Assembly (NCBI RefSeq): GCF_001563265.1
Contig: NZ_CP005083.1
Span: 1,305,001 to 1,369,000, forward strand
DNA length: 64,000 nucleotides
From: Sphingobium sp. TKS
GTDB taxonomy: Bacteria > Pseudomonadota > Alphaproteobacteria > Sphingomonadales > Sphingomonadaceae
Reading direction: 5' to 3'
A program made the translations under genes and the position numbers. Of this stretch, positions 32,257 through 42,462 are shown piece after piece (within the stretch, counting starts at the first letter, position 1; every line of letters begins with the position of its first letter). The notes under the pieces are model-generated. The model did no database searches and had not been told where the DNA came from. It saw only the letters and a program-made list of their open reading frames with translations.

Positions 32257-33414
32257 TCAGGCCTTCCAGACCTTGTCGATGGCATCGCAGAAGGCCTTCA
32301 TTTCTTCCGCGGAGCCGACCGACACGCGGGACACATTGGGCCAGATCGGCCAGTTGCGCCCGATCTGCACCTTTTCGGCCAGGATCGCGGCCTGCATGTC
32401 CTTGGCGGGCTTGCCCCAATCGACCATGAACATATTGGCCTGGCTGCCGGGAATGACCTTGATCCCCTTCTTCTTGAGATGGGTGATGGCCATTTCGCGG
32501 GCGGCGACCATTTCGGCGCGGCGTTGCTTGATCAGATCGGCCTGGGCCACCGACACCGTGCCGCAGGCGACGGCGGTCATCGGCAGCATCGCCGTCACCT
32601 GTCCCCCGTCATAGCGCATCATCTTTTCCATGATCGCGGGGCTGGAGAAGGTGAGGCCCAGCCGCATGCCCGCCATGCCGAACAATTTGGAGAAGGTGCG
32701 CAGGATGAGGACATCATCGCGGGTCGCGGCCATCTTCGCCGCGTTCGGGCCGTCAAACCAGTGGATATAGGCTTCATCGACGACCAGGATCGCGTCCTTG
32801 GGCTTGTTGTCGGCCAGCCACTGGATATCGGCCAGCGGCGTCATGGTGCCGGTCGGGTTGTTGGGCGAGCAGATATAATAGACGCCCGCCTTGGGATCGG
32901 CCGCCAGCATCGCCTTCACGTCATGGGCATAATCCTTGGTGAGCGGCACCTTCGTCACCTTCGCGCCCAGCCAGTCGCCCGTGCGCCAGATCGCTTCATA
33001 GGCGGGGTTGCCGGTGACGATGCCCCGCGTGGGCGAGGCATAGGCGACGGCGACGCGGCTCAGCGGGTCGCTGGAGCCGGGCCAGGCGGTGATGCGGTCC
33101 GCCGGGATGCCTTCGACGGCGGCGACTGCGGCGAACAGCTTGGCATGTTCGTCATTGGGTTCGTAGCGATTGCCCTCCTGCACCAGATTGAACGCGGCTT
33201 GCGCGGCGACCGGGAAAGGGCCGGTCCAGCATTCATTGGCGCCGATGCGGACGGCGCCCTCGACCGGCTTGGCGGCTTGCTGCGCCATGGCGCCGGTGAC
33301 GCGCAGGGCGGCGGCGCCCGCACCCAGCAAGGCCGCGACCTTGCCCATCTGGCGGCGTGAATAGCCCCGGTCGATCAGATCCTGTTCGAACGCCTTATTG
33401 TCGATTTCTGCCAT
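32257..33414 (-). CDS. Tat-exported histidinol-phosphate aminotransferase-like PLP enzyme (copy B)
   Basis: A 385-residue paralogue of the adjacent copy, sharing landmarks IGANECWTGPF, ICSPNNPTGTMTPLADI, VVDEAYIHWFDG and TFSKLFGMAGMRLG with its PLP lysine. It too starts with a twin-arginine signal: DRGYSRRQMGK, a hydrophobic core VAALLGAGAAAL and an AMA cleavage site before QQA. The two N-termini share the RGYSRR core, so the export signal was present before duplication. ATG 33414 has GGGAGA upstream. It is divergent from ptsP. No amino-acid biosynthesis genes are nearby; an extracytoplasmic role is inferred. Confidence 0.87.
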   Translation of the reverse strand: MAEIDNKAFEQDLIDRGYSRRQMGKVAALLGAGAAALRVTGAMAQQAAKPVEGAVRIGANECWTGPFPVAAQAAFNLVQEGNRYEPNDEHAKLFAAVAAVEGIPADRITAWPGSSDPLSRVAVAYASPTRGIVTGNPAYEAIWRTGDWLGAKVTKVPLTKDYAHDVKAMLAADPKAGVYYICSPNNPTGTMTPLADIQWLADNKPKDAILVVDEAYIHWFDGPNAAKMAATRDDVLILRTFSKLFGMAGMRLGLTFSSPAIMEKMMRYDGGQVTAMLPMTAVACGTVSVAQADLIKQRRAEMVAAREMAITHLKKKGIKVIPGSQANMFMVDWGKPAKDMQAAILAEKVQIGRNWPIWPNVSRVSVGSAEEMKAFCDAIDKVWKA

Positions 33415-33564
33415 ATGCTCGTCTCCCTGACTCGCTGACTTTTGGGATTTTACGGCTGTAAACGAAATCGCGGTCCATTTCCGCCATGCATAAGGCGGAA
33501 AATCCGCCGAAGCCGCACATATTCGCCTTGGAAAGCGGACGCGCGATCTGTTAGCGCTTGGCAC

Positions 33565-35841
33565 ATGCCCAGCACGCCCGCCGCCGCCGCCCGCCAGATC
33601 CTCATCCGCCTGCAGGAAGTCATGGCCGCGCGCACCAGTGCGCAGGCGAAGCTCAACAAGGTGGTCGAGATCATCGGGAAGTCGCTGTCGAGCGAGGTCT
33701 GCTCCATCTATCTGGTGCGCGAAGGGGTGCTGGAGCTGTTCGCGACGCGGGGATTGAAGCAGGAAGCCGTCCACGTCACCCGCATGGCGATGGGCGAAGG
33801 CCTGGTCGGCATGATCGCCACCAATGTCGAGACGCTCAACCTGGACGAAGCGGCATCGCATCCCGACTACAGCTATCGCCCGGAAACGGGGGAGGAACTG
33901 TTCCACAGCTTCGCGGGCGTGCCGATCGTGCGGCGGGAGCGGGCGATCGGCGTGCTTTGCGTCCAGCATGTCGAGCCGCGCCGTTATGAAGAGGTGGAGA
34001 TCGAGGCGCTCCAGACCGTGGCGATGGTGTTGTCCGAACTGATCGCCAATGCCGAACTGGCCGATGACGGCCCGGCGGATTCGCGGGTGCAGGATACGGG
34101 CACGTCGATCCTGCATGGGCTGCAACTGGTGATGGGCATGGCGCGGGGTCATGCGGTGTTCCACCAGCCGCGCGTGCATATCGAACATACCGTCGCGGAG
34201 GATACGGAAGCCGAACGCCAGCGCGTCATTTCCGCTTTCACCAAGATGCGCGAACAGATCGACCGGATGACCGGCACGGCCGAGTTCGGCACGGAGGGTG
34301 AGCATCAGGAGGTGCTCGAAACCTACAAGATGTTCGCCTATGATGAAGGCTGGGCGCGGCGGATCAACGAGGCGATCGACAGCGGCCTGACCGCCGAGGC
34401 GGCGATCGAGCGCGTGCAGCAGCGCACCCGCATGCGCATGCGGCAGATCGACGACCCGCTGCTCCAGGACCGGATGCACGATCTGGAGGATATGGCGAAC
34501 CGGCTGCTGCGCATCGTGTCGGGGCAGTTGGGGACGGCGGCGCAACTCGGTCTGCGGCAGGACGCCATCCTCATCGCGCGCAATCTGGGGCCGGCGGAAC
34601 TGCTGGAATATGACCGGCGGCGGCTGAAGGGCGTGATCCTGGAGGAAGGGTCGCTGACCGCCCATGTCACCATCGTCGCGCGGGCCATGGGCGTGCCGGT
34701 GCTGGGGCGCGTGCGGGATGTTCGTCACCTGCTGAATGAAGGCGACCTGATCCTGATGGATGTGGCCGACAACAATCTGCTGATCCGTCCGACGCCCGAC
34801 ATGGAAGAGGCGTTCGAGAACAAGCTGCATGTGACGCAAAAGCGCCGGGCCGAATTCGTCGCGATGCGCGACCTTCCGTCCGTCACCACCGACGGGCAGC
34901 GGATCGAGCTGATGGTCAATGCGGGGCTGCGGGAGGATGCGCAGGCGCTGGACATTGTCGGCGCGGACGGCATCGGCCTGTTCCGTACCGAGTTCCAGTT
35001 CCTCGTGTCCGCGACCCTGCCGCAGCGGGAAAAGCAGCAGCGGCTCTATCGCGATGTGCTGGACGCGGCGGGGGACAGGCCCGTGATCTTCCGTACGGTC
35101 GACATCGGCGGCGACAAGGCGCTGCCCTATATGCAGCGCGACGATGACGAGGAGTTGGAGGACAATCCCGCCATGGGCTGGCGCGCCTTGCGGCTGGCGC
35201 TGGACCGGGACGGGCTGATGAAGGCGCAGGCCCGCGCCCTGCTGGAGGCCGCGGCGGGCAAGATATTGTACGTGATGTTCCCGATGGTGTCCGAACCCTG
35301 GGAATATGATCAGGCACGGGCGTTGGTCGAGCATCAGCGCGAATGGCTGGTGGCGCAGAAGAAGAAACTGCCGGTCGCGATCCGCTATGGCGCGATGCTG
35401 GAGGTGCCGGCTCTGGCCGAGGTGTTGGATTTGCTGCTGCCCAAGCTGGATTTCCTCTCCATCGGCACCAACGACCTGACGCAGTTCCTGTTCGCTGCCG
35501 ACCGCGCGCATCCGCGCCTGGCGGAGCGCTATGACTGGCTCAGCATCGCCATATTGCGCTTCCTCGACCGCGTGGTGCGCGCCTGCGAGGCCTATGAGGT
35601 GCCGGTCGGCGTTTGCGGCGAAATGGGCGGGCGCACGCTGGAGGCGATGGCGCTGATCGGCCTGGGCGTACGGCGCCTGTCGATCACCCCCGCCTCGGTC
35701 GGGCCGGTCAAGGCGATGATCCGGACGCTCGACGCGGCGGAACTGTGCAAAGTCATGCGCGACCTGCTGGACAAGGGCGTTACGGATATTCGTTCGGCCC
35801 TGGTCGACTGGGCCAGCGAACATGCTATTGAATTGAATTAA
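33565..35841 (+). CDS. ptsP: Phosphoenolpyruvate-protein phosphotransferase PtsP (EI-Ntr)
   Basis: PtsP moves phosphate from PEP to NPr in the nitrogen-related PTS. The 758-residue protein has an N-terminal GAF domain (about 20-160), the phospho-histidine domain with SLTAHVTIVARA containing the active His, and the PEP-binding TIM barrel with GADGIGLFRTEF, FRTVDIGGDKALPY and GTNDLTQFLFAADR, ending near PVGVCGEMGG. The start at 33565 precedes the first conserved helix. It probably senses nitrogen through GAF-bound glutamine, which is family knowledge. Confidence 0.95.
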   Translation: MPSTPAAAARQILIRLQEVMAARTSAQAKLNKVVEIIGKSLSSEVCSIYLVREGVLELFATRGLKQEAVHVTRMAMGEGLVGMIATNVETLNLDEAASHPDYSYRPETGEELFHSFAGVPIVRRERAIGVLCVQHVEPRRYEEVEIEALQTVAMVLSELIANAELADDGPADSRVQDTGTSILHGLQLVMGMARGHAVFHQPRVHIEHTVAEDTEAERQRVISAFTKMREQIDRMTGTAEFGTEGEHQEVLETYKMFAYDEGWARRINEAIDSGLTAEAAIERVQQRTRMRMRQIDDPLLQDRMHDLEDMANRLLRIVSGQLGTAAQLGLRQDAILIARNLGPAELLEYDRRRLKGVILEEGSLTAHVTIVARAMGVPVLGRVRDVRHLLNEGDLILMDVADNNLLIRPTPDMEEAFENKLHVTQKRRAEFVAMRDLPSVTTDGQRIELMVNAGLREDAQALDIVGADGIGLFRTEFQFLVSATLPQREKQQRLYRDVLDAAGDRPVIFRTVDIGGDKALPYMQRDDDEELEDNPAMGWRALRLALDRDGLMKAQARALLEAAAGKILYVMFPMVSEPWEYDQARALVEHQREWLVAQKKKLPVAIRYGAMLEVPALAEVLDLLLPKLDFLSIGTNDLTQFLFAADRAHPRLAERYDWLSIAILRFLDRVVRACEAYEVPVGVCGEMGGRTLEAMALIGLGVRRLSITPASVGPVKAMIRTLDAAELCKVMRDLLDKGVTDIRSALVDWASEHAIELN

Positions 35842-35955
35842 GGTGCAGACCCAATGGGATTGCGGCGGCGTATCCGGCCCGATCGGTCCGACGCGGCGTT
35901 GACAATCCCTGTCCCGCAATGAGACAAGGCCGGCCTTCAAAAGTCACGGAGCAGC

Positions 35956-36885
35956 ATGGCAGAAGAAGCTGAACAGGAACCCGGCGTCGCGGCGTCGGAA
36001 CAGCAGCCCAACACTCCGGGGGCGCGTTTGCGTGCCGCGCGGGAGGCGCAGGGGCTGTCGATACAGGATGTCGCCACCCGTACGCGCATCGCCCAACGGC
36101 AGTTGGAGGCGATCGAGCGTGACGATTATGCCGCCCTGCCCGGCATTCCCTATGCGGTGGGCTTTGCCCGCGCCTATGCCCGCGCCATCGATGTGGACGA
36201 GGTGGCGATCGCCGCGGATGTGCGCAATGCCGTGCATAATTCCGAACTGGGCAGTAACCGTTATGAAGCGTTCGAACCGGCCGATCCGGCACGTGTGCCC
36301 TCGCGCGCTTTGGCCTGGACGGCGGCGGCCATCGTCGTGATCCTGGTGGCGGGCTTTGCCGTGTGGCGTACGCAGGTGATGACCCCGCCGACGGGGGAAC
36401 AGATTGCCGCGCAGCAGGCGGCGCCAGCTCCCGTCACGGCGAAACCGGCGGCGGGCGCGCGTCCTGCCGCGCCGGTGGCGCAGACGGTCGTGTTCACTGC
36501 CAATGACGATGTATGGCTGCGCATCTATGATGAGGCGGGCGAGCGGCTGAAGGACGGGCTGATGAAGAAGGGGGAAAACTTCACTCTTCCCGCCAATGCC
36601 CGCAATCCGATGATCCTGACCGGGCGGCCGCAGGCGTTGACCGTGACGGTCGGGGGCAAGCAGATCGCGCCGCTGGGGCCGCCGGATCGCACAATTGCCG
36701 ACGTGCCGGTCAATGCCGAGGCGCTGCTGGCCCGCGCGGCCCCTGCTGCGGCGGCGGGCGCAGGGCAGGTGGGGACCGCTCCAGCCCCGGCTGCCACCGC
36801 GCCGATTTCCACTGTCCCGGTTTCCAGTGGGCCGGTTACGCCTGCGCCTGCCGCCCCAGCTCCAGCACCCGCCGCAGCCGATTGA
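35956..36885 (+). CDS. RodZ-like helix-turn-helix membrane protein
   Basis: The 309-residue protein has an N-terminal RodZ-type helix-turn-helix (about 20-95: LRAAREAQGLSIQDVATRTRI and LPGIPYAVGFARAYARAIDVD), one transmembrane helix (about 115-140), and a periplasmic DUF4115 domain (VFTANDDVWLRIYDEAGERL), followed by an Ala/Pro-rich tail. RodZ links MreB to the cell-wall machinery and maintains rod shape; the same role is likely but not proven. A GGAG site precedes the ATG. It lies upstream of cpoB. Confidence 0.88.
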   Translation: MAEEAEQEPGVAASEQQPNTPGARLRAAREAQGLSIQDVATRTRIAQRQLEAIERDDYAALPGIPYAVGFARAYARAIDVDEVAIAADVRNAVHNSELGSNRYEAFEPADPARVPSRALAWTAAAIVVILVAGFAVWRTQVMTPPTGEQIAAQQAAPAPVTAKPAAGARPAAPVAQTVVFTANDDVWLRIYDEAGERLKDGLMKKGENFTLPANARNPMILTGRPQALTVTVGGKQIAPLGPPDRTIADVPVNAEALLARAAPAAAAGAGQVGTAPAPAATAPISTVPVSSGPVTPAPAAPAPAPAAAD

Positions 36886-36985
36886 TCCGTTCAGGGGCGA
36901 TTCAGCGGAATTTGGCGCAAAGTCGCGCTTTACCGGGCGGATTATCGCCCTATGGTTAAGACCGAATTTCAAGTCGGGGATCATC

Positions 36986-37879
36986 ATGCGTAACGCTTTT
37001 TTCGCGACGGCAGCACTGGCGCTGATCGCGCTCGCGCCGCCGGTCGCGGCCCAGAATGTCAGCGTCGATGTGCGGGTCGACCGGCTGGAAAAGGAAATGC
37101 GCGCGGTGCAGCGCAAGGTGTTTCCCGCCGGCGCGCCGCTGGAGGCGGAGATCACCCGCCCGGCCGCGCCTGCGGTGATGCCGGGGTCGCCATCCTTGAC
37201 GCCGGTTGCTGACCTGACGGCGCGGGTCAATGCACTGGAATCGCAGCTTGCCTCCATCACCGGGCAAGTCGAGGAAAACAGCTTCAAATTGAAGCAGCTG
37301 GAAGAGGCCTTCAACCGCTACAAGGCGGAACAGGCCGCGCCCGCCGTGGTGCCGCCGCCCGCCATTGGTCCCTCGGCATCCGTCGCGCCGGCGCCCGCCC
37401 GGCCTGCCGCGCCCCGCCCCGCCGCCAATGGCGCGAGCGAGGAGCGCAAGGCCGCCGTCGCCGCGATCGAGCGGCCGTCGACGGGCAATGAGGCGGATGA
37501 CGCCTATACCTATGGTTTCCGCCTGTGGGGCGCGAAATTCTATCCCGAGGCGCAGGCGCAGCTCAAGGCGACCGTCGACAAATATGGCAGTAGTCCGGTC
37601 GCCAGCAAGGCCGCGAACCTGCTGGGCCGCGCCTATCTGGACGATGGCAAGCCAGCGCTGGCCTCGGTCGCTTTCTATGAAAATTACCAGAAGCGGCCCA
37701 AGGGCGACCGTGCGGCCGACAGCTTGGCCTATCTGGGCGAAGCGCTGATCCAGCTCAAGAAGCCCGCCGATGCCTGCAAAGTCTATGCGGAGCTGGAGCA
37801 GGTCTATGGGGGGAGCTTGTCGAACGGCCTGCGCGGCATGATGGACCAGGGCCGGACCAGGGCCAAGTGCACCGCCTGA
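36986..37879 (+). CDS. cpoB: Cell division coordinator CpoB (YbgF-like)
   Basis: A 297-residue periplasmic protein: signal peptide ending at about VAA-Q (residue 22), a coiled coil (about 25-110: DRLEKEMRAVQRK and LEEAFNRYKAEQ), a Pro/Ala linker, and a C-terminal TPR region (about 165-290) with YGFRLWGAKFYPEAQAQLKATV and AANLLGRAYLDDGKPALASVAFYENY (landmarks). CpoB connects peptidoglycan synthesis with the Tol-Pal system during division. The tol-pal genes themselves are not in the window. It is followed by tilS after 7 nt. Confidence 0.9.
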   Translation: MRNAFFATAALALIALAPPVAAQNVSVDVRVDRLEKEMRAVQRKVFPAGAPLEAEITRPAAPAVMPGSPSLTPVADLTARVNALESQLASITGQVEENSFKLKQLEEAFNRYKAEQAAPAVVPPPAIGPSASVAPAPARPAAPRPAANGASEERKAAVAAIERPSTGNEADDAYTYGFRLWGAKFYPEAQAQLKATVDKYGSSPVASKAANLLGRAYLDDGKPALASVAFYENYQKRPKGDRAADSLAYLGEALIQLKKPADACKVYAELEQVYGGSLSNGLRGMMDQGRTRAKCTA

Positions 37880-37886
37880 AGCCCGC

Positions 37887-38831
37887 ATGGCTGAGGGCGA
37901 TCTTGTAGCGGAACTGAGCCGTGCGGTCGGCGCGCTGGTGGAGGATTTCGGCGGCGCCCGCTTCGGCGTAGCGGTTTCCGGCGGGCCGGACAGCATGGCT
38001 TTGCTCGACCTGGCGGCGCGGGCCTTTCCGGGTCGGGTCGAGGCGGCGACCGTCGATCATGGCTTGCGCGACGCTTCTGCCGCCGAGGCCGCCATGGTGG
38101 CGGACTGGTGCGGCCAGGCCGGGATTGCGCATGCGACACTGCATCCGGACGGCGCGGTCCGGGGCAATGTGCAAAGCTGGGCGCGGGCGCAGCGCTATGC
38201 GTTGCTGGAACGGTGGCGGGTCGAGCGCGGGCTGGACTGGCTGCTGACGGCGCATCATGCCGACGACCAGTTGGAAACGCTGCTGATGCGGCTCAACCGT
38301 GGCGCTGGCGTCGGCGGATTGGCGGGCGTGCGGGCGCGGCAGGGGGCGGTGCTCCGGCCCTTGCTGGGGGTGCGCAAGGCGGACCTGCTTGCCTATGCGC
38401 TGGAGCGCACCCTGCCGCATGTCGATGATCCCTCGAACAGCGATCAGCGCTTCGATAGGGTTGCCTTGCGGTCGGCGCTGAGCGGGGTGGACTGGATCGA
38501 CGTGGCCGCGGCGGGGCGCAGCGCGGCGGCGCTGGCGGAGGCGGAGGAAGCGCTGGAGTGGATGGTCGACGGCCTTGAGGCGCGCCATGTCCTGCCGGAC
38601 GGGGATGGGCTGGCGCTGGACCGGACGGACTTGCCGCGTGAACTGCTGCGCCGGTTGCTCCTGCGGATGGTGGAGCGGTTGCAGCCGGACGCGGTGCCGC
38701 CGCGTGGGGAGGCGATCGACAGGTTGATCGCGGCGGCGCGCCGGGGCGAGAAGATGAGCATCGGCCGACTCATTTTGAAGGGCGGGGACCGCTGGACCCT
38801 GAAAGTCGCGCCGCAGCGCCGGTGGCAGTGA
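37887..38831 (+). CDS. tilS: tRNA(Ile)-lysidine synthase
   Basis: TilS converts C34 of tRNA-Ile2 to lysidine, changing its specificity from Met to Ile. The 314-residue protein has the PP-loop SGGPDSMALLDLA, the conserved TVDHGLRD and the HHADDQLETLLMRLNRG stretch needed for ATP and tRNA binding. It is of the short type lacking the long C-terminal domains of the E. coli enzyme, as usual in this group. It begins 7 nt after cpoB and is probably co-transcribed. Confidence 0.94.
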   Translation: MAEGDLVAELSRAVGALVEDFGGARFGVAVSGGPDSMALLDLAARAFPGRVEAATVDHGLRDASAAEAAMVADWCGQAGIAHATLHPDGAVRGNVQSWARAQRYALLERWRVERGLDWLLTAHHADDQLETLLMRLNRGAGVGGLAGVRARQGAVLRPLLGVRKADLLAYALERTLPHVDDPSNSDQRFDRVALRSALSGVDWIDVAAAGRSAAALAEAEEALEWMVDGLEARHVLPDGDGLALDRTDLPRELLRRLLLRMVERLQPDAVPPRGEAIDRLIAAARRGEKMSIGRLILKGGDRWTLKVAPQRRWQ

Positions 38832-38964
38832 CGGATCGTTACGGAAAGGTTCCACGGTCTGGCGCGGGACTCCCACAATCCGTCGATTTGAGGGCGCGCA
38901 ATGACCTTTCCTTAACGCCTATGCTGGTTAATGAAGCTGAGTTGAGCGTGGGAATTTTCGATTC

Positions 38965-39156
38965 ATGTTTGAATTTGCGGCAGTGACCTATGGCCTGCTG
39001 GCCAGTGTCATTCTTTCGGCGGCGCAGCGCAATCACAGGATGGAAAGACCCCATCCGCCGATGCTGCTTTATACGGGCTATATGCTTTGTGGTCTGTCGG
39101 CGGGGGTCGCGGTGATCCTGGCCTATATCGCCCTGTCGCAATTTGTCGGCGGCTGA
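38965..39156 (+). CDS. Small two-helix membrane protein
   Basis: A 63-residue protein with two transmembrane helices (about 4-19 and 34-58) linked by the basic segment QRNHRMERPHPP. I recognise no family. It sits between tilS and ftsH, 75 nt before ftsH; whether it contributes to FtsH function is unknown. The upstream binding site is weak. The pattern of two clean helices with a charged loop supports a real gene. Confidence 0.6.
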   Translation: MFEFAAVTYGLLASVILSAAQRNHRMERPHPPMLLYTGYMLCGLSAGVAVILAYIALSQFVGG

Positions 39157-39231
39157 ACGGCGGCTGCGCATGCGGCTCTGCTTGCGATTTTGCTGCGGCA
39201 CCCTATCTTGCCGGGTGAAAGAGAGTGCTGA

Positions 39232-41181
39232 ATGAACGACGAGAAGGACCCGCAGGGTAACCCCTGGATCAAGAGCGCGATGATTTGGGCAGGGGTGATT
39301 GTCGCCCTGCTGCTCTTCGTCTCGATGTTCGACAGCCGCACGGCCTCCAGCGCCGGGACGGGCATCGCCTATTCGGAATTCCGCGCCAAGGTGCAGGAAG
39401 GGCAGGTCAAGGACGTTGCGGTCGCCACCGACCGGATCACCGGCACGCTGTCGAGTGGACAGAAGTTCAGCACCGTTCCGGTGAACGATCCGGGCCTCAC
39501 GGGCCTGCTGGACGACTATAATGTCAAATATTCCGGCCAGGCGGAGGAGCAGCCGAGCTTCTGGATGATCCTGATCTACCAGTCGTTGCCGTTCCTGCTG
39601 ATCCTGGGCATCGCTTTCTTCGTGCTGCGCCAGATGCAGAAGGGTGGCGGCGCGGGCGGCGCCATGGGCTTTGGCAAGTCGAAGGCCAAGCTGCTGACCG
39701 AAAAGCATGGGAAGGTGACCTTTGATGACGTCGCGGGCATCGATGAGGCCCGCGAGGAATTGCAGGAAATCGTCGAATTTCTGAAGGATCCGACCAAATT
39801 CGCGCGGCTGGGCGGCAAGATTCCCAAGGGCGCATTGCTGGTCGGCTCGCCTGGTACCGGCAAGACGCTGCTGGCCCGCGCCATTGCGGGTGAGGCGGGC
39901 GTGCCTTTCTTTACCATTTCGGGTTCGGACTTCGTCGAGATGTTCGTCGGTGTCGGCGCCTCTCGTGTCCGTGACATGTTCGAGCAGGCGAAGAAGAATG
40001 CGCCCTGCATCGTTTTCATCGACGAAATCGACGCCGTGGGCCGCCATCGCGGCGCGGGGTTGGGCAACGGCAATGACGAGCGCGAGCAGACGCTGAACCA
40101 GCTTCTGGTCGAGATGGACGGCTTTGAGGCGAATGAGGGCATCATCATCGTCGCGGCGACAAACCGCCCCGACGTGCTGGACCCCGCTTTGCTGCGTCCG
40201 GGCCGTTTCGACCGTCAGGTCGTGGTGCCGCGCCCGGATATCGAGGGTCGCGAGAAGATTCTGGCCGTCCACATGAAGAAGGTGCCGTTGGCGCCGGACG
40301 TCAATCCGCGCACCATTGCGCGGGGTACGCCCGGTTTCTCGGGTGCCGATCTGGCGAACCTCGTCAATGAGGCGGCGCTGATGGCTGCCCGTCGGGGCAA
40401 GCGTCTGGTCGCCATGGACGAGTTCGAGGCGGCCAAGGACAAGGTCATGATGGGCAGCGAGCGCCGCTCCATGGTCATGACCGACGACGAGAAGAAGATG
40501 ACCGCCTATCATGAGGCGGGCCATGCCATCGTCGCGGTCCATGAACCGGCGTCCGATCCGATTCACAAGGCGACGATCATCCCGCGCGGTCGTGCCCTGG
40601 GCATGGTGATGCGTCTGCCGGAGCGGGACAGCTATAGCTATCATCGCGACAAGATGCACGCGAACATGGCCGTCGCCATGGGTGGCCGCGTGGCCGAGGA
40701 GATCATCTTCGGCTATGACAAGGTGTCGTCGGGCGCTTCGGGCGACATCCAGTACGCCACCAAGCTGGCGCGCGACATGGTCACGCAATGGGGCATGTCG
40801 GACAAGCTGGGGCCGCTGCAATATGAGGAGCAGCAGGGCGAGACCTTCCTGGGCTATTCGCAGAGCCAGCGCGTCCATATGTCGGACGAGACGGCGAAGC
40901 TGATCGACAAGGAAATTCGCGGGCTGGTCGAACAGGGCTATGCAAGGGCGCAGGAAGTGTTGACGGGCCATGAGGACCAGTTGCACCTGCTCGCCAACGC
41001 GATGCTGGAATATGAGACGCTGAGCGGCGAGGAGATCAAGACGCTGCTCGACAAGGGTGAGATCACCCGCGACGACGGCACGACGATCAAGCCTTCGGTG
41101 ATCCCGGCGGCGGGGTCTTCCATCCCGAAGACCCGGCGTCGCAAGGGGCCTTTTGGCGACCCTTCGCCTGCAGGGGCTTAA
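39232..41181 (+). CDS. ftsH: ATP-dependent zinc metalloprotease FtsH
   Basis: FtsH is the membrane-anchored AAA+ protease for quality control of membrane proteins and of short-lived regulators. The 649-residue protein has two N-terminal transmembrane helices (about 13-33 and 105-125), an AAA+ module with Walker A GSPGTGKT, Walker [11 protein letters not shown] and the second region of homology [19 protein letters not shown], and the zinc-protease motif HEAGH at about residue 427. The C-terminus is rich in basic residues. A plain ATG start at 39232 has GAAAGAGAG upstream. Confidence 0.97.
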   Translation: MNDEKDPQGNPWIKSAMIWAGVIVALLLFVSMFDSRTASSAGTGIAYSEFRAKVQEGQVKDVAVATDRITGTLSSGQKFSTVPVNDPGLTGLLDDYNVKYSGQAEEQPSFWMILIYQSLPFLLILGIAFFVLRQMQKGGGAGGAMGFGKSKAKLLTEKHGKVTFDDVAGIDEAREELQEIVEFLKDPTKFARLGGKIPKGALLVGSPGTGKTLLARAIAGEAGVPFFTISGSDFVEMFVGVGASRVRDMFEQAKKNAPCIVFIDEIDAVGRHRGAGLGNGNDEREQTLNQLLVEMDGFEANEGIIIVAATNRPDVLDPALLRPGRFDRQVVVPRPDIEGREKILAVHMKKVPLAPDVNPRTIARGTPGFSGADLANLVNEAALMAARRGKRLVAMDEFEAAKDKVMMGSERRSMVMTDDEKKMTAYHEAGHAIVAVHEPASDPIHKATIIPRGRALGMVMRLPERDSYSYHRDKMHANMAVAMGGRVAEEIIFGYDKVSSGASGDIQYATKLARDMVTQWGMSDKLGPLQYEEQQGETFLGYSQSQRVHMSDETAKLIDKEIRGLVEQGYARAQEVLTGHEDQLHLLANAMLEYETLSGEEIKTLLDKGEITRDDGTTIKPSVIPAAGSSIPKTRRRKGPFGDPSPAGA

Positions 41182-41202
41182 GGTCGGATCAGCGAGATGC
41201 AG

Positions 41203-41236
41203 GAGGGCGCGGCCAGTTGGCGGCGCCCTTTTGTGT
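41203..41236 (+). terminator. Rho-independent terminator after ftsH
   Basis: GGGCGC (41205-41210) pairs with GCGCCC (41223-41228), with an inner GCC/GGC pair and a 4-nt AGTT loop, followed by TTTTGTGTT. Confidence 0.75.
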
Positions 41237-41352
41237 TGGATCGTACGATGATCGCGATTGTTCGGTTTTTGGCCAATTGCAGACCCTTCCTCTCCCAGTG
41301 GGACAGGGGGTAACGTCCGCATCCGCCCTTGGCAGATATTCCCGCCTTGGCG

Positions 41353-42462
41353 TTAAGCCGCCGCCCGATCCTCGTCCATGAATGCGGCGACATCATCAAG
41401 CGCCACATCCTTCGACAGGAAGGTCTTGCCGATTCCCCGCGCCAGCAGGAATGGCAGGGTGCCCGCCGCCATCTTCTTGTCGTGCAGCATATGCGCGACC
41501 AGCGCCGCGCCGTCCGCCGTGACATGCGCGCTGGCGAGATGATAAGGCAAACCCACGGCTTTCAGATGCGCCGTCACCCGTTCCGCATCTTCGGTCGTGC
41601 ACAGCCCGAGCCGCGCCGAATAGCGGAAGGCCAGCGCCATCCCCGCAGCGACTCCCTCGCCATGAAGCAGGGTTTCGGAAAAGCCGGTATCCGCCTCCAG
41701 CGCATGGCCGAAAGTATGCCCCAGATTCAGCAACGCCCGGCGCCCGGAGGTTTCCCGCTCATCCTCGCCCACGATCTTCGCCTTGGCGGCGACGCTGCGC
41801 TCGATCGCATATTCGCGCGCCTCGGCATTACCGGCGAGCAGCTTATCTCCCTCCGTCTCGCACCAGGCGAAGAAGTCGGGGTCGTCGATCAGGCCATATT
41901 TCACGACCTCGGCGTAGCCCGCCCGCGTTTCGCGCACCGGCAGCGTATCCAGCGTCGACGGATCGATCAGAACCAGCGCAGGCTGGTAGAAGCTGCCGAT
42001 CAGATTCTTGCCTGCCCGCGCATTGATCGCGGTCTTGCCGCCGACCGAACTGTCGACCTGCGCCAGCAGCGTCGTCGGCACCTGGATGAAATGGCAGCCG
42101 CGCTTCAGGATCGAGGCGGCAAAGCCCACCAGATCGCCGATCACGCCGCCGCCCAGCGCCACCACATGGTCGCCGCGCTCGATCTCCAGCGCCAGCAGCG
42201 CGTCGAGCAATTCCTCCAGATGACGCCAGCTCTTGGTCTGCTCGCCCGGCGGCAGGATGATCGGCTCTACCGCGACATGGGCGGCGCGCAGGCTGGCCTC
42301 CAGCCGGGGCAATTGCGCCTTGGCGACATGCGCGTCGGTGACGACCACCAGCCTGCCTTTCCGCGCATAGCCCGCCAGATGCGAGCCCGCCTGGTCCAGC
42401 GCGCCCTGTTCGATCACGATATCGTAACTGCGCGCATCGAGCGCGACGCGGACTATTGCCAT
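41353..42462 (-). CDS. aroB: 3-dehydroquinate synthase
   Basis: AroB makes 3-dehydroquinate from DAHP using NAD and a divalent metal. The 369-residue protein shows the nucleotide/metal segments LPPGEQTKSW, ALGGGVIGDLVGFAASILKRG, PTTLLAQVDSSVGGKTAIN and the zinc-ligand region LNLGHTFGHALE. Its start overlaps the end of aroK by 10 nt, so aroK-aroB form a coupled pair on the minus strand, convergent with ftsH. Confidence 0.96.
   Translation of the reverse strand: MAIVRVALDARSYDIVIEQGALDQAGSHLAGYARKGRLVVVTDAHVAKAQLPRLEASLRAAHVAVEPIILPPGEQTKSWRHLEELLDALLALEIERGDHVVALGGGVIGDLVGFAASILKRGCHFIQVPTTLLAQVDSSVGGKTAINARAGKNLIGSFYQPALVLIDPSTLDTLPVRETRAGYAEVVKYGLIDDPDFFAWCETEGDKLLAGNAEAREYAIERSVAAKAKIVGEDERETSGRRALLNLGHTFGHALEADTGFSETLLHGEGVAAGMALAFRYSARLGLCTTEDAERVTAHLKAVGLPYHLASAHVTADGAALVAHMLHDKKMAAGTLPFLLARGIGKTFLSKDVALDDVAAFMDEDRAAA

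Noticed and set aside
32257..35940. A very long minus-strand open frame opposite ptsP running into aminotransferase copy B
   Set aside because: Only the aminotransferase part has family motifs; the rest is antisense to ptsP and compositionally a shadow.
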